Assembly (NCBI GenBank): GCA_029938135.1 | Contig: JAPYOO010000012.1 | Span: 1 to 42,624 of the forward strand | Reading direction: 5' to 3' | DNA length: 42,624 nt | Source: Bermanella sp. | Lineage (GTDB): Bacteria; Pseudomonadota; Gammaproteobacteria; Pseudomonadales; Oceanobacteraceae | Shown here: in pieces, positions 1-8,847 of the stretch | Numbering within the stretch: position 1 is the stretch's first letter | Layout of the letters: every line of letters starts with the position of its first letter | Position numbers and translations under genes: made by a program | The notes under the pieces: generated by a model | What the model was told of the DNA's origin: nothing | Databases searched by the model: none | What the model saw: the letters and a program-made list of their open reading frames with translations, nothing else

Positions 1-42
1 GAAATAAAGGCAGCTGAGGCCTGACCTCGCAGCTTTCAGTTA

Positions 43-69
43 GAAGAGGGGCACATAGTGGCCCTCTTC
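43..69. terminator. hairpin at left edge, possible terminator of the preceding gene
   Basis: Inverted repeat GAAGAGGG...CCCTCTTC around the loop ACATAGT, with one bulged G. No clear T-run follows on either strand, so termination is only inferred. It lies before the duplicated promoter region of the flavoprotein gene and probably marks the end of an operon to the left of the window. Confidence 0.35.
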
Positions 70-125
70 AAACGACTAAATACCCGCTGTACATTTTCTA
101 CTCTGTAAACAAGATTCTTTATTGC

Positions 126-331
126 TACGAATTAACGCACTTCGTCCTTTCATGCTAAAATCACCATATATTTATTTACTTGCAAGCATCCCCCGTCATG
201 TTACGAATTAATGAACTAATTAACTTGGCCCTTTAACGTTACGAATTAACGCACATCTTCTATTCATGCTAAAATCAGCTGTATATTTATTTACCTGCAA
301 GCATCCCCGTCATGTTACGAATTAATGAACT
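126..331 (+). repeat. tandem duplication of promoter, leader and first codons
   Basis: Two 92-base copies lie at 126-217 and 240-331, offset 114. Each holds a TTAACG / TAAAAT pair with an 18-base spacer (132-137 and 156-161; 246-251 and 270-275), then the same leader and the same first 20 bases of the coding region. Copy 1 opens a 12-codon reading frame (198-236) that ends at TAA. Copy 2 continues into the real gene at 312. Copies differ by scattered substitutions and two compensating one-base indels, so the duplication is not brand new. Confidence 0.85.
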
Positions 332-1970
332 CAAGCTGCCTTTAAATCACACTGATGAAGACCTAACGGCTGCCATTGTTGAAAAATTAGCGATCGAATC
401 GGAGCAGTTAGTAAGCTTTAGTGTCTTTAAACGCAGCTACGATGCTCGCCAAAAAAACAGTATCTTGCTTATTTATCAACTGGATGTGGTGGTGGACCAG
501 GCGCTTGAGGCCAGTGTTTTGAGCAAACAACCCAAACAAGCGTTGGTGCGATTAAGCCCTGATACCGATTATTACCAGGTGGCGTCTGCCGCAACCGACT
601 TCCCAGGCGTGGATCAACAACGTCCACTGGTTATTGGATTTGGCCCTTGTGGCATTTTAGCGGCTTTGTTGTTGGCACAAATGGGGCTTAAACCCATAGT
701 GTTAGAACGTGGCCAAGATGTTCGTCAGCGCACCAAAGATACCTGGGGTTTGTGGCGCAACGGTAAACTAAATACCGAGTCTAACGTGCAATATGGTGAA
801 GGCGGTGCCGGCACCTTTTCTGATGGTAAGTTATACAGCCAAGTAAAAGACAAGCGTCATTTGGGCCGCAAGGTGCTTACTGAGTTTGTGATTGCGGGTG
901 CCCCCGAAGAAATTATGTATGTAAGCAAACCCCACATAGGTACCTTTAAATTGGTGACGATGGTGGAAAACATGCGTGCCGAAATTACTCGCTTGGGTGG
1001 TGAAATTCGGTTTGATCAAAAAGTTGAGACCATTCACCGTGAAGCAAGTGAGGATGCTAATAATAATGGGCAGGGGCAAGTAACCGGGGTGACGTTAAAA
1101 AATGGCGATACCTTACACAGCCGTCATATTGTTTTGGCCATTGGCCATAGTGCGCGCGACACTTTCCAAATGCTGCTAGATCAAGGGGTGTACATAGAGC
1201 CTAAACCTTTCTCTATTGGCTTTCGTATTGAACATCCTCAGTCCATTATTGATCAGGCTCGCTTCGGTAAAAATGCGGGCAATGAAATTTTGGGTGCGGC
1301 TGATTATAAACTGGTGCATCACTGTAAAAATGATCGCAGTGTTTATAGTTTTTGCATGTGTCCAGGCGGCACGGTAGTGGCGGCGACTTCCGAAGAAGGC
1401 TGCGTGGTGACCAATGGCATGTCGCAATACTCGCGTAACGAACGCAACGCTAACGCGGCCATTGTAGTGGGCATTGAACCTGAGCGAGATTACCCTCAGC
1501 ACATATTGGCAGGCATCGATTTACAGCGAGCACTTGAAAAAAAGGCCTACGAATTGGGTGGTAAAGATTACAGTGCGCCGGCACAACTTGTAGGGGATTT
1601 CTTAAAAGACAAAGCCTCTACTGAGCTGGCAAGTGTTGAGCCATCGTATAAGCCGGGTATTACTTTAGGAAACTTAAGCGCTGCACTGCCTGACTTTGCT
1701 ATTGAAGCCATTCGTGAGGCGATTCCTGCGTTTAATAAAAAGATTAAAGGCTTTGCCATGGATGACGCCATTTTAACGGGGGTAGAAACCCGTACGTCAT
1801 CACCTATTTGTATTAAGCGTGATAAAGATTTTCAGAACTTAAATACACGTGGTTTATATCCAGCCGGTGAAGGCGCGGGTTACGCAGGAGGTATTTTATC
1901 GGCGGGCATAGATGGTATTAAAGTGGCTGAGGCACTGGCGTTAGATTTATTAAACGTTAAAGCGGATTAA
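312..1970 (+). CDS. FAD-dependent dehydrogenase, COG2509 family
   Basis: 552-residue flavoprotein of the widespread, poorly characterised COG2509 family; substrate unknown. The N-terminal ~95 residues form a small alpha/beta domain typical of this family. A Rossmann dinucleotide motif VIGFGPCG sits at about residues 107-114, with the acidic strand end LERG near 131-134 expected to bind the ribose of FAD. A second FAD-contact stretch, PAGEGAGYAGG, lies near the C-terminus. No signal peptide or membrane segment is seen, so it is likely cytoplasmic. The start at 312 is supported by family-like N-terminal sequence and by duplication of exactly this start region upstream. It is convergent with the acyltransferase that follows. 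Family assignment is confident; reaction is not known. Confidence 0.85.
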   Translation: MLRINELKLPLNHTDEDLTAAIVEKLAIESEQLVSFSVFKRSYDARQKNSILLIYQLDVVVDQALEASVLSKQPKQALVRLSPDTDYYQVASAATDFPGVDQQRPLVIGFGPCGILAALLLAQMGLKPIVLERGQDVRQRTKDTWGLWRNGKLNTESNVQYGEGGAGTFSDGKLYSQVKDKRHLGRKVLTEFVIAGAPEEIMYVSKPHIGTFKLVTMVENMRAEITRLGGEIRFDQKVETIHREASEDANNNGQGQVTGVTLKNGDTLHSRHIVLAIGHSARDTFQMLLDQGVYIEPKPFSIGFRIEHPQSIIDQARFGKNAGNEILGAADYKLVHHCKNDRSVYSFCMCPGGTVVAATSEEGCVVTNGMSQYSRNERNANAAIVVGIEPERDYPQHILAGIDLQRALEKKAYELGGKDYSAPAQLVGDFLKDKASTELASVEPSYKPGITLGNLSAALPDFAIEAIREAIPAFNKKIKGFAMDDAILTGVETRTSSPICIKRDKDFQNLNTRGLYPAGEGAGYAGGILSAGIDGIKVAEALALDLLNVKAD

Positions 1971-1982
1971 ATTATCGAAAGA

Positions 1983-2014
1983 GCTTAGCCAATAGCGAGT
2001 GCCGTTGGCTAAGC
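1983..2014. terminator. bidirectional terminator-like hairpin
   Basis: Perfect 10-bp stem GCTTAGCCAA / TTGGCTAAGC with a 12-base loop, placed between the convergent flavoprotein and acyltransferase genes. The minus strand has a short pyrimidine run (TCTTT) after the stem. No strong T-run on the plus side. Confidence 0.55.
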
Positions 2015-2020
2015 GTAACA

Positions 2021-2908
2021 TTACTTATAAAAGCTAGAGCGTCCTTCAGGCTGCAGGCGAAAACGCTTATAACCCCATTGATATTGCTCGGGGCAATCTA
2101 GAATACAATCTTCAATACTTTGGTTAAGCGCAGTTGCCGACACCACCGCATCTTCATTACGAATCTCTTCATTGGCCGGTTTTAATACCACCGCATAATT
2201 ACCATCGTCTAAACGCTTGGCATAGCAACACAGTAAGTAGGCAGGTGTCTTTCTTGCTAAGTCCCCGATAAGTTTACCGGTTAATGCAGGCTGTCCAAAG
2301 AAAGGAGCATATACGCCGCTTTTTACACTGGGCTCTTGATCGGGCAATACTGCAATCACGCCTTTTTTCTTCAGTAATTTAAATAATGACAATACCCCAC
2401 GTTTGTCGGCAGGTACCAATCCCACATCGACCCGTTTGCGGGTGTTAAAAATAAACTTGTTAAGGGCAGGGATCTTTGTGGGTTTATACATTACGGTCAT
2501 GAACAGGTGCTGGCGGAAAAAGTGATTTAACAATTCCCAGTTTCCCAAATGCGGGGCAATAAGAATAATGCCGTTGTCATCATTAAGCGCTTGTTGTAAA
2601 TGCTCCATGCCCTCAACCTGAGTGATGAGCTTATTTACTTTAGGAATGGGCCACATCCACGACATGCCCATTTCAGCATAGGTTTTACCCAACGCAATGA
2701 GGCTTTTTTTAGCTTTTTGTGCGCGCTGTTCAGGGCTTTCTTCAGGGAAGCATAACTTTAAGTTAATCATGGCCACTTTGGCTGTTGAACTGCGGCTGTG
2801 CCATAACCCTAAACCAATTAACCAGCCCAGCCCATGGGCGGCGGGTAGCGGTAAAAATGATACTAAACGAATCAGACCAATTATTAGATATATTGCTGCA
2901 CTTTTCAC
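2021..2908 (-). CDS. LpxL/HtrB-like lysophospholipid acyltransferase (lipid A acyltransferase family)
   Basis: 295-residue protein with an N-terminal hydrophobic anchor (about residues 5-35) and the acyltransferase HX4D/E motif as HLGNWE at 120-125, in the context LIAPHLGNWELL typical of the LpxL/LpxM family. Family members add secondary acyl chains to Kdo2-lipid IVA at the inner face of the cytoplasmic membrane using acyl-ACP. Length matches the family. It is monocistronic and divergent from the RNA methyltransferase. Whether it uses lipid A or another lysophospholipid/ornithine-type acceptor cannot be told from sequence alone, so no gene symbol is given. Confidence 0.85.
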   Translation of the reverse strand: MKSAAIYLIIGLIRLVSFLPLPAAHGLGWLIGLGLWHSRSSTAKVAMINLKLCFPEESPEQRAQKAKKSLIALGKTYAEMGMSWMWPIPKVNKLITQVEGMEHLQQALNDDNGIILIAPHLGNWELLNHFFRQHLFMTVMYKPTKIPALNKFIFNTRKRVDVGLVPADKRGVLSLFKLLKKKGVIAVLPDQEPSVKSGVYAPFFGQPALTGKLIGDLARKTPAYLLCCYAKRLDDGNYAVVLKPANEEIRNEDAVVSATALNQSIEDCILDCPEQYQWGYKRFRLQPEGRSSFYK

Positions 2909-3054
2909 AAATCATCTCCTATGTGTCGGCGTAGAATACGCATTTTAACGGCTTATTAATATAGTTTGTGTGGATTTACAGTGACTTACACACAGAGCAA
3001 TTACCCGCTTGGCTTGCTATTATGGCGTTAACTACTTATGACGCTAAATTTAAG

Positions 3055-3561
3055 ATGACAAAATCAAGTGTAAGCCTGGGCATTACCAACCCTAAAAGCC
3101 CGACCAACATGGGTATCGTGATGCGCGCGGCAGGCTGTTTTCAAGTGGATTCTATTTTTTATACCGGTGAACGTTATGCTAAAGCGGCCCGTTTCCATAC
3201 CGATACCCACAAAACCAGTCAAAAAATCCCTTTAACAGGGGTGGATACTTTAGTGGGCTGTGTGCCCAAGCATGTGAAAGTGATATGTGTGGAATTGGTA
3301 GAGGGCGCGATTTCGTTACCTGATTTTGAACACCCTCAAGATGCTATTTATATCTTTGGCCCAGAAGACGGCTCGATTAAACAAGATGTATTGGATCAAG
3401 CGGATGCCGTGGTCTATATTCCGACGGTGGGTTGCTTAAATCTAGCCGCTACTGTGAATGTATTGTTGTATGACCGTTTGGCAAAATCTGAAAACCGTAT
3501 TGGTGGCGACGCGTTAATTCGCAGCAGTCGCGACATAAAAAATAATACCAAAATGGCCTAA
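3055..3561 (+). CDS. TrmH/SpoU-family RNA 2'-O-methyltransferase
   Basis: About 168 residues. The three SPOUT motifs are visible: NPKSPTNMG near the N-terminus, FGPEDGS in the middle, and IPTVGCLNLAATVNVLLYD near the C-terminus, which builds the S-adenosylmethionine-binding knot. The family methylates ribose 2'-OH in tRNA or rRNA; the target here is unknown. The reading frame is open back to 2968, with other ATGs at 3022; I chose 3055 because family members begin only a few residues before the SVSLGI strand, but the Shine-Dalgarno is weak for every candidate. The stop codon is followed, out of frame, by the nucleotidyltransferase reading frame, which already overlaps the 3' end of this gene. 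Confidence 0.85.
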   Translation: MTKSSVSLGITNPKSPTNMGIVMRAAGCFQVDSIFYTGERYAKAARFHTDTHKTSQKIPLTGVDTLVGCVPKHVKVICVELVEGAISLPDFEHPQDAIYIFGPEDGSIKQDVLDQADAVVYIPTVGCLNLAATVNVLLYDRLAKSENRIGGDALIRSSRDIKNNTKMA

Positions 3562-3625
3562 AAGAGATCTAAGTATCGATTCATCGCAGCGTTTAAAACG
3601 GTTACTAAAACAAGATCCCGCACGG

Positions 3626-4120
3626 ATGAGGCTATTAAAATTAGTGGCCGCATTAAAGCTGCCCGATGTTTGGGTGGCGGCTGGATTTGTACGTAATATG
3701 GTATGGGATGATCTTCATGATAAGCCCGGTCAACCGCTAAATGATGTGGACGTTTTATTCTTTGACCCCGCGGATATTGAAAACAGGAGCGCGCAAGCCG
3801 CAATGCTTACGTTAGGTGAGTGGGCACCCGAGGTAAATTGGCAGGTAAAAAATCAAGCCTTCATGCATATAAGAAACCAAGATACGCCTTATCAAAGCAG
3901 CTCAGACGCCATGACGTATTGGCCAGAAAAAGAGACAGCAGTGGCGGTGTGTGTGGGTGAAGAAGGACAAATAATAGTGAGTGCGCCCTTTGGTTTAAAC
4001 AGTCTTTTTAGGGGGCATGTTAGCCACAACCCTAAACGGGATAAAAGTGTGTATTTGCAGCGAATAGGCGATAAAAAGTGGTTGTCTATCTGGCCCAAAT
4101 TAAGGTTGATGCATACCTAA
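3626..4120 (+). CDS. nucleotidyltransferase family protein (NTP_transf_6 / DUF925-like)
   Basis: 164 residues from the first ATG. The motif VWVAAGFVRNMVWD followed by NDVDVLFFD is typical of this nucleotidyltransferase-fold family; the two Asp residues of DVD are the expected metal ligands. The C-terminus ends in the usual WPKLR segment, so the 3' end is complete. The frame stays open upstream to 3539 and encodes a plausible family N-terminal helix (residues like SQRLKRLLKQDPARM), yet this stretch holds no ATG, GTG or TTG. Initiation is either at 3626 (no good ribosome site) or at a rare codon such as ATC at 3575, preceded by AGAGA. Biological role is unknown. Confidence 0.7.
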   Translation: MRLLKLVAALKLPDVWVAAGFVRNMVWDDLHDKPGQPLNDVDVLFFDPADIENRSAQAAMLTLGEWAPEVNWQVKNQAFMHIRNQDTPYQSSSDAMTYWPEKETAVAVCVGEEGQIIVSAPFGLNSLFRGHVSHNPKRDKSVYLQRIGDKKWLSIWPKLRLMHT

Positions 4121-4255
4121 CACCGGCTTCAGAGCGATTGATCAAGCGTAAATACTTAGCGCATACTCAAAGAGGTTAGTCTTAAGATTTTGGCGTGTTA
4201 TGGCTGCATGTCCTACACTAATTTAAGTCTTTATCGTTTAAATTAGGAGTGGATT

Positions 4256-4462
4256 ATGAGTGATCACGTGTACAAAAAAGTCGAAATCACCGGCAGTTCT
4301 GCCATTGATATGGAGGATGCGGTGAAAAATGCGGTGGCTAAGTGCAGCCAATCCATCAATAATTTAGATTGGTTTGAGGTCACAGAGACCCGTGGTCATA
4401 TTAAGGATGGCAAAGTGGCGCATTGGCAGGTGACGGTTAAAATTGGTTTCAGATTAGATTAA
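4256..4462 (+). CDS. dodecin family flavin-binding protein
   Basis: 68 residues, the usual dodecin length. It opens [15 protein letters not shown], has the [21 protein letters not shown] helix-strand with the Trp that stacks against flavin, and ends in the [12 protein letters not shown] strand. Dodecins form hollow dodecamers that store riboflavin, FMN or related flavins in the cytoplasm. A clear ribosome site (TTAGGAGTGGATT before ATG) sets the start. An AT-rich inverted repeat (about AATTTAA / TTTAAATT) lies just upstream, within the likely promoter region. Confidence 0.93.
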   Translation: MSDHVYKKVEITGSSAIDMEDAVKNAVAKCSQSINNLDWFEVTETRGHIKDGKVAHWQVTVKIGFRLD

Positions 4463-4505
4463 TCTAGGCCATTTTGGGGTTGCAAGGGAAACACTCATGC
4501 AGTCA

Positions 4506-7500
4506 TTACTTCCCTTCAATCCACTGCTGAAGTTTTTCTTCTAAATGCATGATGTTTAGCGGCTTTGTTAGGTAGTCGTCCATGCCCGAGTCTAAGCACT
4601 TCTCACGATCGCCTTTCATGGCGTTGGCGGTCATGGCAATGATAGCTACGTTTTTATACTGCTTACCGGCAAGTCCCTTACGTATATTGCGGGTGGTTTC
4701 ATAACCGTCCATAACCGGCATTTGGCAATCCATTAAAATAGCCGAATAAGCGGGGTTTTGATTCAGCATATTAATGGCTATCTTGCCATTTTCTGCGGTA
4801 TCTATACTGTAACCAAATTCTTCCATAATGCATTTAGCCACTTCTTGGTTAATAAGATTGTCTTCTACCAATAAAAGTTTTTTAGTGTCGGATTTTAAAG
4901 ACTGTAAATTCGCTTCGGTGACTAGACCGTGGGTTTCTTCAAATGCCTTTCCGTGATCAATTATAATGGCCAAAGCCCGGTGTAAATCCATATTAATAAC
5001 CGGTTTATTAAGAACCCCAGATAAACCCAATATTTTCATTTCACTTGTAGGCATATCAAGCACCAAAGACGTCATGAGTAAAAAATAAGTTTGTTTAAAT
5101 TGTCTTTTTTCTTGCAGTCGCTTTAATAAATATAGGCCGTCTTCGCCTGGCATTTGCATGTCTAGAATAACGACTCGGTACTTATTGTCATCACTTATTA
5201 TTTTGTCCCATGCTGATTTCGGACCAGAGGAAAACTCTACATTGGCACCCCAGGATGTTAAAAGTCCACCAATAACTTCGCAGTTAGTTTGATTGTCGTC
5301 CACCACTAATATAGCGGTGTCATTTAAAGATATATGAGGCAATTCTGTCTGTTGCTGTATATCAGACTTTGGTAAGTCTAGTGCGAACCAAAATTGACTG
5401 CCTTGATCTGTGTTACTTTCAACGCCAATGTCTCCGCCCATTAGATCACACAGTTGCTTGCTAATAGAAAGCCCTAGCCCGGTGCCTCCGTATTCTCGGG
5501 TTGTACTGCCATCAACTTGAGTGAATTTATTAAATAGGTTTTGTATTTTTTCTTGAGGAATACCTATGCCAGAATCTTTTATTTCAAAGTGAATGCGGTC
5601 ATTGTCGGTGGGCTTTACTGTTAAATGTATTTCACCCTTACTGGTAAATTTTAAGGCATTACCACATAAGTTGGTGATAATTTGCCTAAGTCGAGTAGGA
5701 TCGCCGCTGACAATGTTAGGCAGGTTTTTGTCCAGCTCTACAATGTACTCCAAATTTTTTTCATGCACGCGATAAGCAAACGCTTCGGAGAATTCGCTGA
5801 TTAATTTAATTAAATCAAATTCTATGGTTTCCAATTCAAGTTTACCGGCTTCAATTTTAGAAAAATCTAAAATATCATTAATTAAAATGAGTAGTGACTC
5901 GGCGCTGTTATGAGCTAATTGAGCATAGCGCTCTTGTTGAGGATCTTGATCGGTGCGAATCAATAAATTAAGCATGCCCAATACGCCATTCATGGGCGTG
6001 CGAATTTCGTGAGACATGTTGGCTAAAAACTCACTTTTGGCGATGTTGGCTTGATCGGCTTCAATGGCAAGTACCTCTGCTTTAGCCACAGCATCATGAA
6101 GATTGTGCTCGGATATTTTTTTGTGAGTGATGTCAGTTTGAACTTCGATAAGTTCTTTTACATTACCGTCACCATCTTTAATAGCTTGAATATCAATTGA
6201 AACCCAATACTCTTGTCCGTTCTTGTGGTAAACAAGTAACTCTTCGTGCACATCCTCACCTTTGGCGATTTTTTCTGCTAGATATTCGATGGTATCTATA
6301 TCTGAGTTTTTTCCATTTAAAAAATCGGCTAATTTTTTTGTTTTAATCTCTTTAAGATTATAACCGCTGATACGCGTAAAGGCATCATTAACCCATTTTA
6401 TGTGCCCCTGTGGGTCACAAATAATAACGGCATTGTTGGTGCTGCTGGCCACTAAAGCTAATTGTCTAAGTTGGTCCTCATTGTTTTTTTGCTCAGTTTG
6501 ATCCCAATTAACTCCTATTACTCTCTCCACTTCACCCGCCTCGTTGAGGCTCATGCTGGCATGGGCATTTATGTGACGAATGCCTTTTGTTGTGTGGTTG
6601 ATTCTAAAGTCACCAACATAGTTACACTTATTTTCAATTGCTTGATTCAATGAATTTGAGGCAGCCTCAATGTCATCAATATGTACTTTGTCGGACCAAT
6701 CTTGAAGTGAGTGGGTGAAGGTTTCTTTTGCGCTGCCAAAAATACTAAACATTTCATCGTTCCAGTTTAGTTTTTGTTCACTAAGATCAAAGGTCCAAAC
6801 GCCCATATTTACAGATTCAGTGGCGATACTTAAAATTTCATTACTGGCACTCACTTGGTCTCGATATTTGGCCAGTTTCTTTTCGGCTTCTTTTCTTTCG
6901 CAGATGTCGCGTACAAATGCCATGTAACCTATTAAATTATTGTTTTTATCATGAATGGGCCCTCCAACGGTTTCAGATGGAAATAAAGAGTTATCTTTTC
7001 TACGGTAACAAGTTTCAAATATTTTAGCGTTAGAGGTGGTGCTGTCGCTATAGGTGTTCTTGCCAGCATCTTTATAGGCTTCTTCATTCTCATATAAGAA
7101 ATTGGTATTTTTTCCAATGACGTCTTTACTTGCGTAGCCAAACGTTTTACAGAAAGCAGGGTTTACAATTTTAATAATACGTTCGGGCGTGGTGATGATC
7201 ATTGCCTCTGGTGCATCATTAATAATGCCTTCCAATAACCCCTTCTGTTCGATGGACTCTTGCTGAGCCTGATACAACGCGGTCACATCTAAAAGGCAGG
7301 CAATGGTGTAACGGGCCTGATCAACTTCAAATCCAGATAGTGAAAGTTTAACTTTTATGGGCGTACCTTCTCGATTGATGATGTCGATTACCGATTCATG
7401 TTGCGCCAAACTTATCTCAGAGCTGTCAGTATGCACCTTCGTATAGGCTTCAAAAGCGTTATGAAAACTTAATCCGAAAATATTTTTTACTGTTTTCCCT

Positions 7501-8762
7501 AATAAGTCAGCCTCCTTGTACTGGGTAATGGATTGAATTTCATTGTTGGCTAATACTATGCCCGCGTTATCATCTATTTCAATTAGCCCAACGGGTGCGT
7601 TGGTTAATATGGATAGTGTTCTTTTTTTGATTGCTTGATTGGAGAGTTCAAAACCCTGGCGCTCAATTAAACGTAATTTTAGTTGATGTAAGGCTTGGGC
7701 TATCTCACCCAGTTCATCATTATGTTCGCGGTAACTTATGTCTGTGCTTAAATGCCCGGACGATATTTGTAGTAACTGAATTTTTAATTGGTTAATGGTT
7801 AGCAGTAATGTGCCGACCATGCGCCAAGCTAACCAAATAGCTAAGGCCAAAGCTAACGCCATGACTAACGAGACAGTTAGTTGCAGATCTTGATTACGTT
7901 GATTAATGTGCTCAATTATTTTTTCGTCATAAAGGATTACGGCCTGCGAAATATCATCCAACAACTCCAGTAATGTCACTAAGTTAATAGAAATATGCTG
8001 TTCTATTTCATCTTTAAGAGCAAGCTTAGCCTGGTGTATTTGAATTTTAAGTAAGGCCTGCTGTTGTAAAGCGGTAATGGATTTCACAGGAGCCCCATTA
8101 ATTGCAGACAGTTGTTTTATGGTTGACGTTAAATGTTGAAATAACACAGGGTTAACTTGGCTTGAGCCCTCTAGGTAGGTCGCCAGTTTGATATTAAATT
8201 CAGAAAGCTGATGGCTCGCAGTGAACACAGCAGCTGCCAAACTAGGTTGTAGCTTAACTTGCGCTAACATTTGTTGATGTAGAGAGGCGCGAATTCTTTC
8301 AAGCTCTTGCGCGCTAAGTGTTTGTATATCGATTGATGGTGAAAATTGCTTGATGAGGGCATTAAACTTTAGATTGGTTGCAGACGATAGCTGCTCAATA
8401 TGCGATATGGTCGCTATGAAAATAGCGGCATGATTGGGAGTGTCGGCGTCATTGTGGCTTAAATTGCTTTTTTGAAAGTTAACGATGCCTTCCACCTGAT
8501 TAAGGAAATGTGAAAAGCGTAAACTTAAGCTGTTAATAGGCGTGTTAAGGCTTTGCTGCAATAAATGCTGGGCGTTTAATATATGCCCGCCAATGCCTTG
8601 GTTGGCCAGTACCAAAGATTCAATTAACTGAGTGTTTTTTTCAACAGATTGAGTAACCGATTGCCCTAAACGCAGGTAAACCAAGGCCGACAGAATGGCG
8701 CTGATCACCAAAATGGAAAAGGCAAAATAGATTTTTTGCTTGATAGAAAGTGTTAATGCCAT
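4506..8762 (-). CDS. membrane hybrid sensor histidine kinase, HAMP, four PAS, two receiver domains
   Basis: 1418 residues. Order: transmembrane segment ~9-30; a helical, probably periplasmic sensor ~31-290; second transmembrane segment ~293-315; HAMP ~315-370; PAS domains at ~380-495, 505-625, 640-760 and 765-880; HisKA with phospho-acceptor His918 in the SHEIRTP motif; HATPase with N box NLCGNALKFT, G1 DSGIGIP and G2 GGTGLGLS; receiver 1 ~1150-1265 (Asp1201 in LDMQMPGEDG); receiver 2 ~1296-1415 (Asp1345 in MDCQMPVMDG). No Hpt domain is present, so phosphate must pass to a separate Hpt protein or the kinase signals through its receivers. The input signal is unknown. It lies downstream of degS on the same strand behind a nested hairpin leader. 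Confidence 0.92.
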   Translation of the reverse strand: MALTLSIKQKIYFAFSILVISAILSALVYLRLGQSVTQSVEKNTQLIESLVLANQGIGGHILNAQHLLQQSLNTPINSLSLRFSHFLNQVEGIVNFQKSNLSHNDADTPNHAAIFIATISHIEQLSSATNLKFNALIKQFSPSIDIQTLSAQELERIRASLHQQMLAQVKLQPSLAAAVFTASHQLSEFNIKLATYLEGSSQVNPVLFQHLTSTIKQLSAINGAPVKSITALQQQALLKIQIHQAKLALKDEIEQHISINLVTLLELLDDISQAVILYDEKIIEHINQRNQDLQLTVSLVMALALALAIWLAWRMVGTLLLTINQLKIQLLQISSGHLSTDISYREHNDELGEIAQALHQLKLRLIERQGFELSNQAIKKRTLSILTNAPVGLIEIDDNAGIVLANNEIQSITQYKEADLLGKTVKNIFGLSFHNAFEAYTKVHTDSSEISLAQHESVIDIINREGTPIKVKLSLSGFEVDQARYTIACLLDVTALYQAQQESIEQKGLLEGIINDAPEAMIITTPERIIKIVNPAFCKTFGYASKDVIGKNTNFLYENEEAYKDAGKNTYSDSTTSNAKIFETCYRRKDNSLFPSETVGGPIHDKNNNLIGYMAFVRDICERKEAEKKLAKYRDQVSASNEILSIATESVNMGVWTFDLSEQKLNWNDEMFSIFGSAKETFTHSLQDWSDKVHIDDIEAASNSLNQAIENKCNYVGDFRINHTTKGIRHINAHASMSLNEAGEVERVIGVNWDQTEQKNNEDQLRQLALVASSTNNAVIICDPQGHIKWVNDAFTRISGYNLKEIKTKKLADFLNGKNSDIDTIEYLAEKIAKGEDVHEELLVYHKNGQEYWVSIDIQAIKDGDGNVKELIEVQTDITHKKISEHNLHDAVAKAEVLAIEADQANIAKSEFLANMSHEIRTPMNGVLGMLNLLIRTDQDPQQERYAQLAHNSAESLLILINDILDFSKIEAGKLELETIEFDLIKLISEFSEAFAYRVHEKNLEYIVELDKNLPNIVSGDPTRLRQIITNLCGNALKFTSKGEIHLTVKPTDNDRIHFEIKDSGIGIPQEKIQNLFNKFTQVDGSTTREYGGTGLGLSISKQLCDLMGGDIGVESNTDQGSQFWFALDLPKSDIQQQTELPHISLNDTAILVVDDNQTNCEVIGGLLTSWGANVEFSSGPKSAWDKIISDDNKYRVVILDMQMPGEDGLYLLKRLQEKRQFKQTYFLLMTSLVLDMPTSEMKILGLSGVLNKPVINMDLHRALAIIIDHGKAFEETHGLVTEANLQSLKSDTKKLLLVEDNLINQEVAKCIMEEFGYSIDTAENGKIAINMLNQNPAYSAILMDCQMPVMDGYETTRNIRKGLAGKQYKNVAIIAMTANAMKGDREKCLDSGMDDYLTKPLNIMHLEEKLQQWIEGK

Positions 8763-8770
8763 TAAAAATT

Positions 8771-8833
8771 CCGAGCCTAAACCAGTAGGTGCCTGCGGAA
8801 GGCACCCTTAATTAGTGTAGACAATAGGCTCGG
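8771..8833 (-). promoter_or_regulatory. nested hairpin leader between degS and the histidine kinase (attenuator-like)
   Basis: On the minus strand an outer 9-bp perfect stem (arms at 8825-8833 and 8771-8779, CCGAGCCTA / TAGGCTCGG) encloses an inner 7-bp hairpin (arms 8800-8806 and 8788-8794). The promoter-distal arm runs straight into AATTTTTAATG, the start of the kinase gene, so the outer stem plus T-run looks like a terminator, and its CGGA also looks like the kinase ribosome site. It may simply end the degS transcript, or it may regulate readthrough or translation. Confidence 0.5.
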
Positions 8834-8847
8834 TTAAGGCGGGCTTT

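Noticed and set aside
126-331. Start of a CRISPR-like repeat array
   Set aside because: Only two long diverged copies that include a gene start; no short repeat/spacer rhythm and no cas genes. The same applies to 23834-23979.
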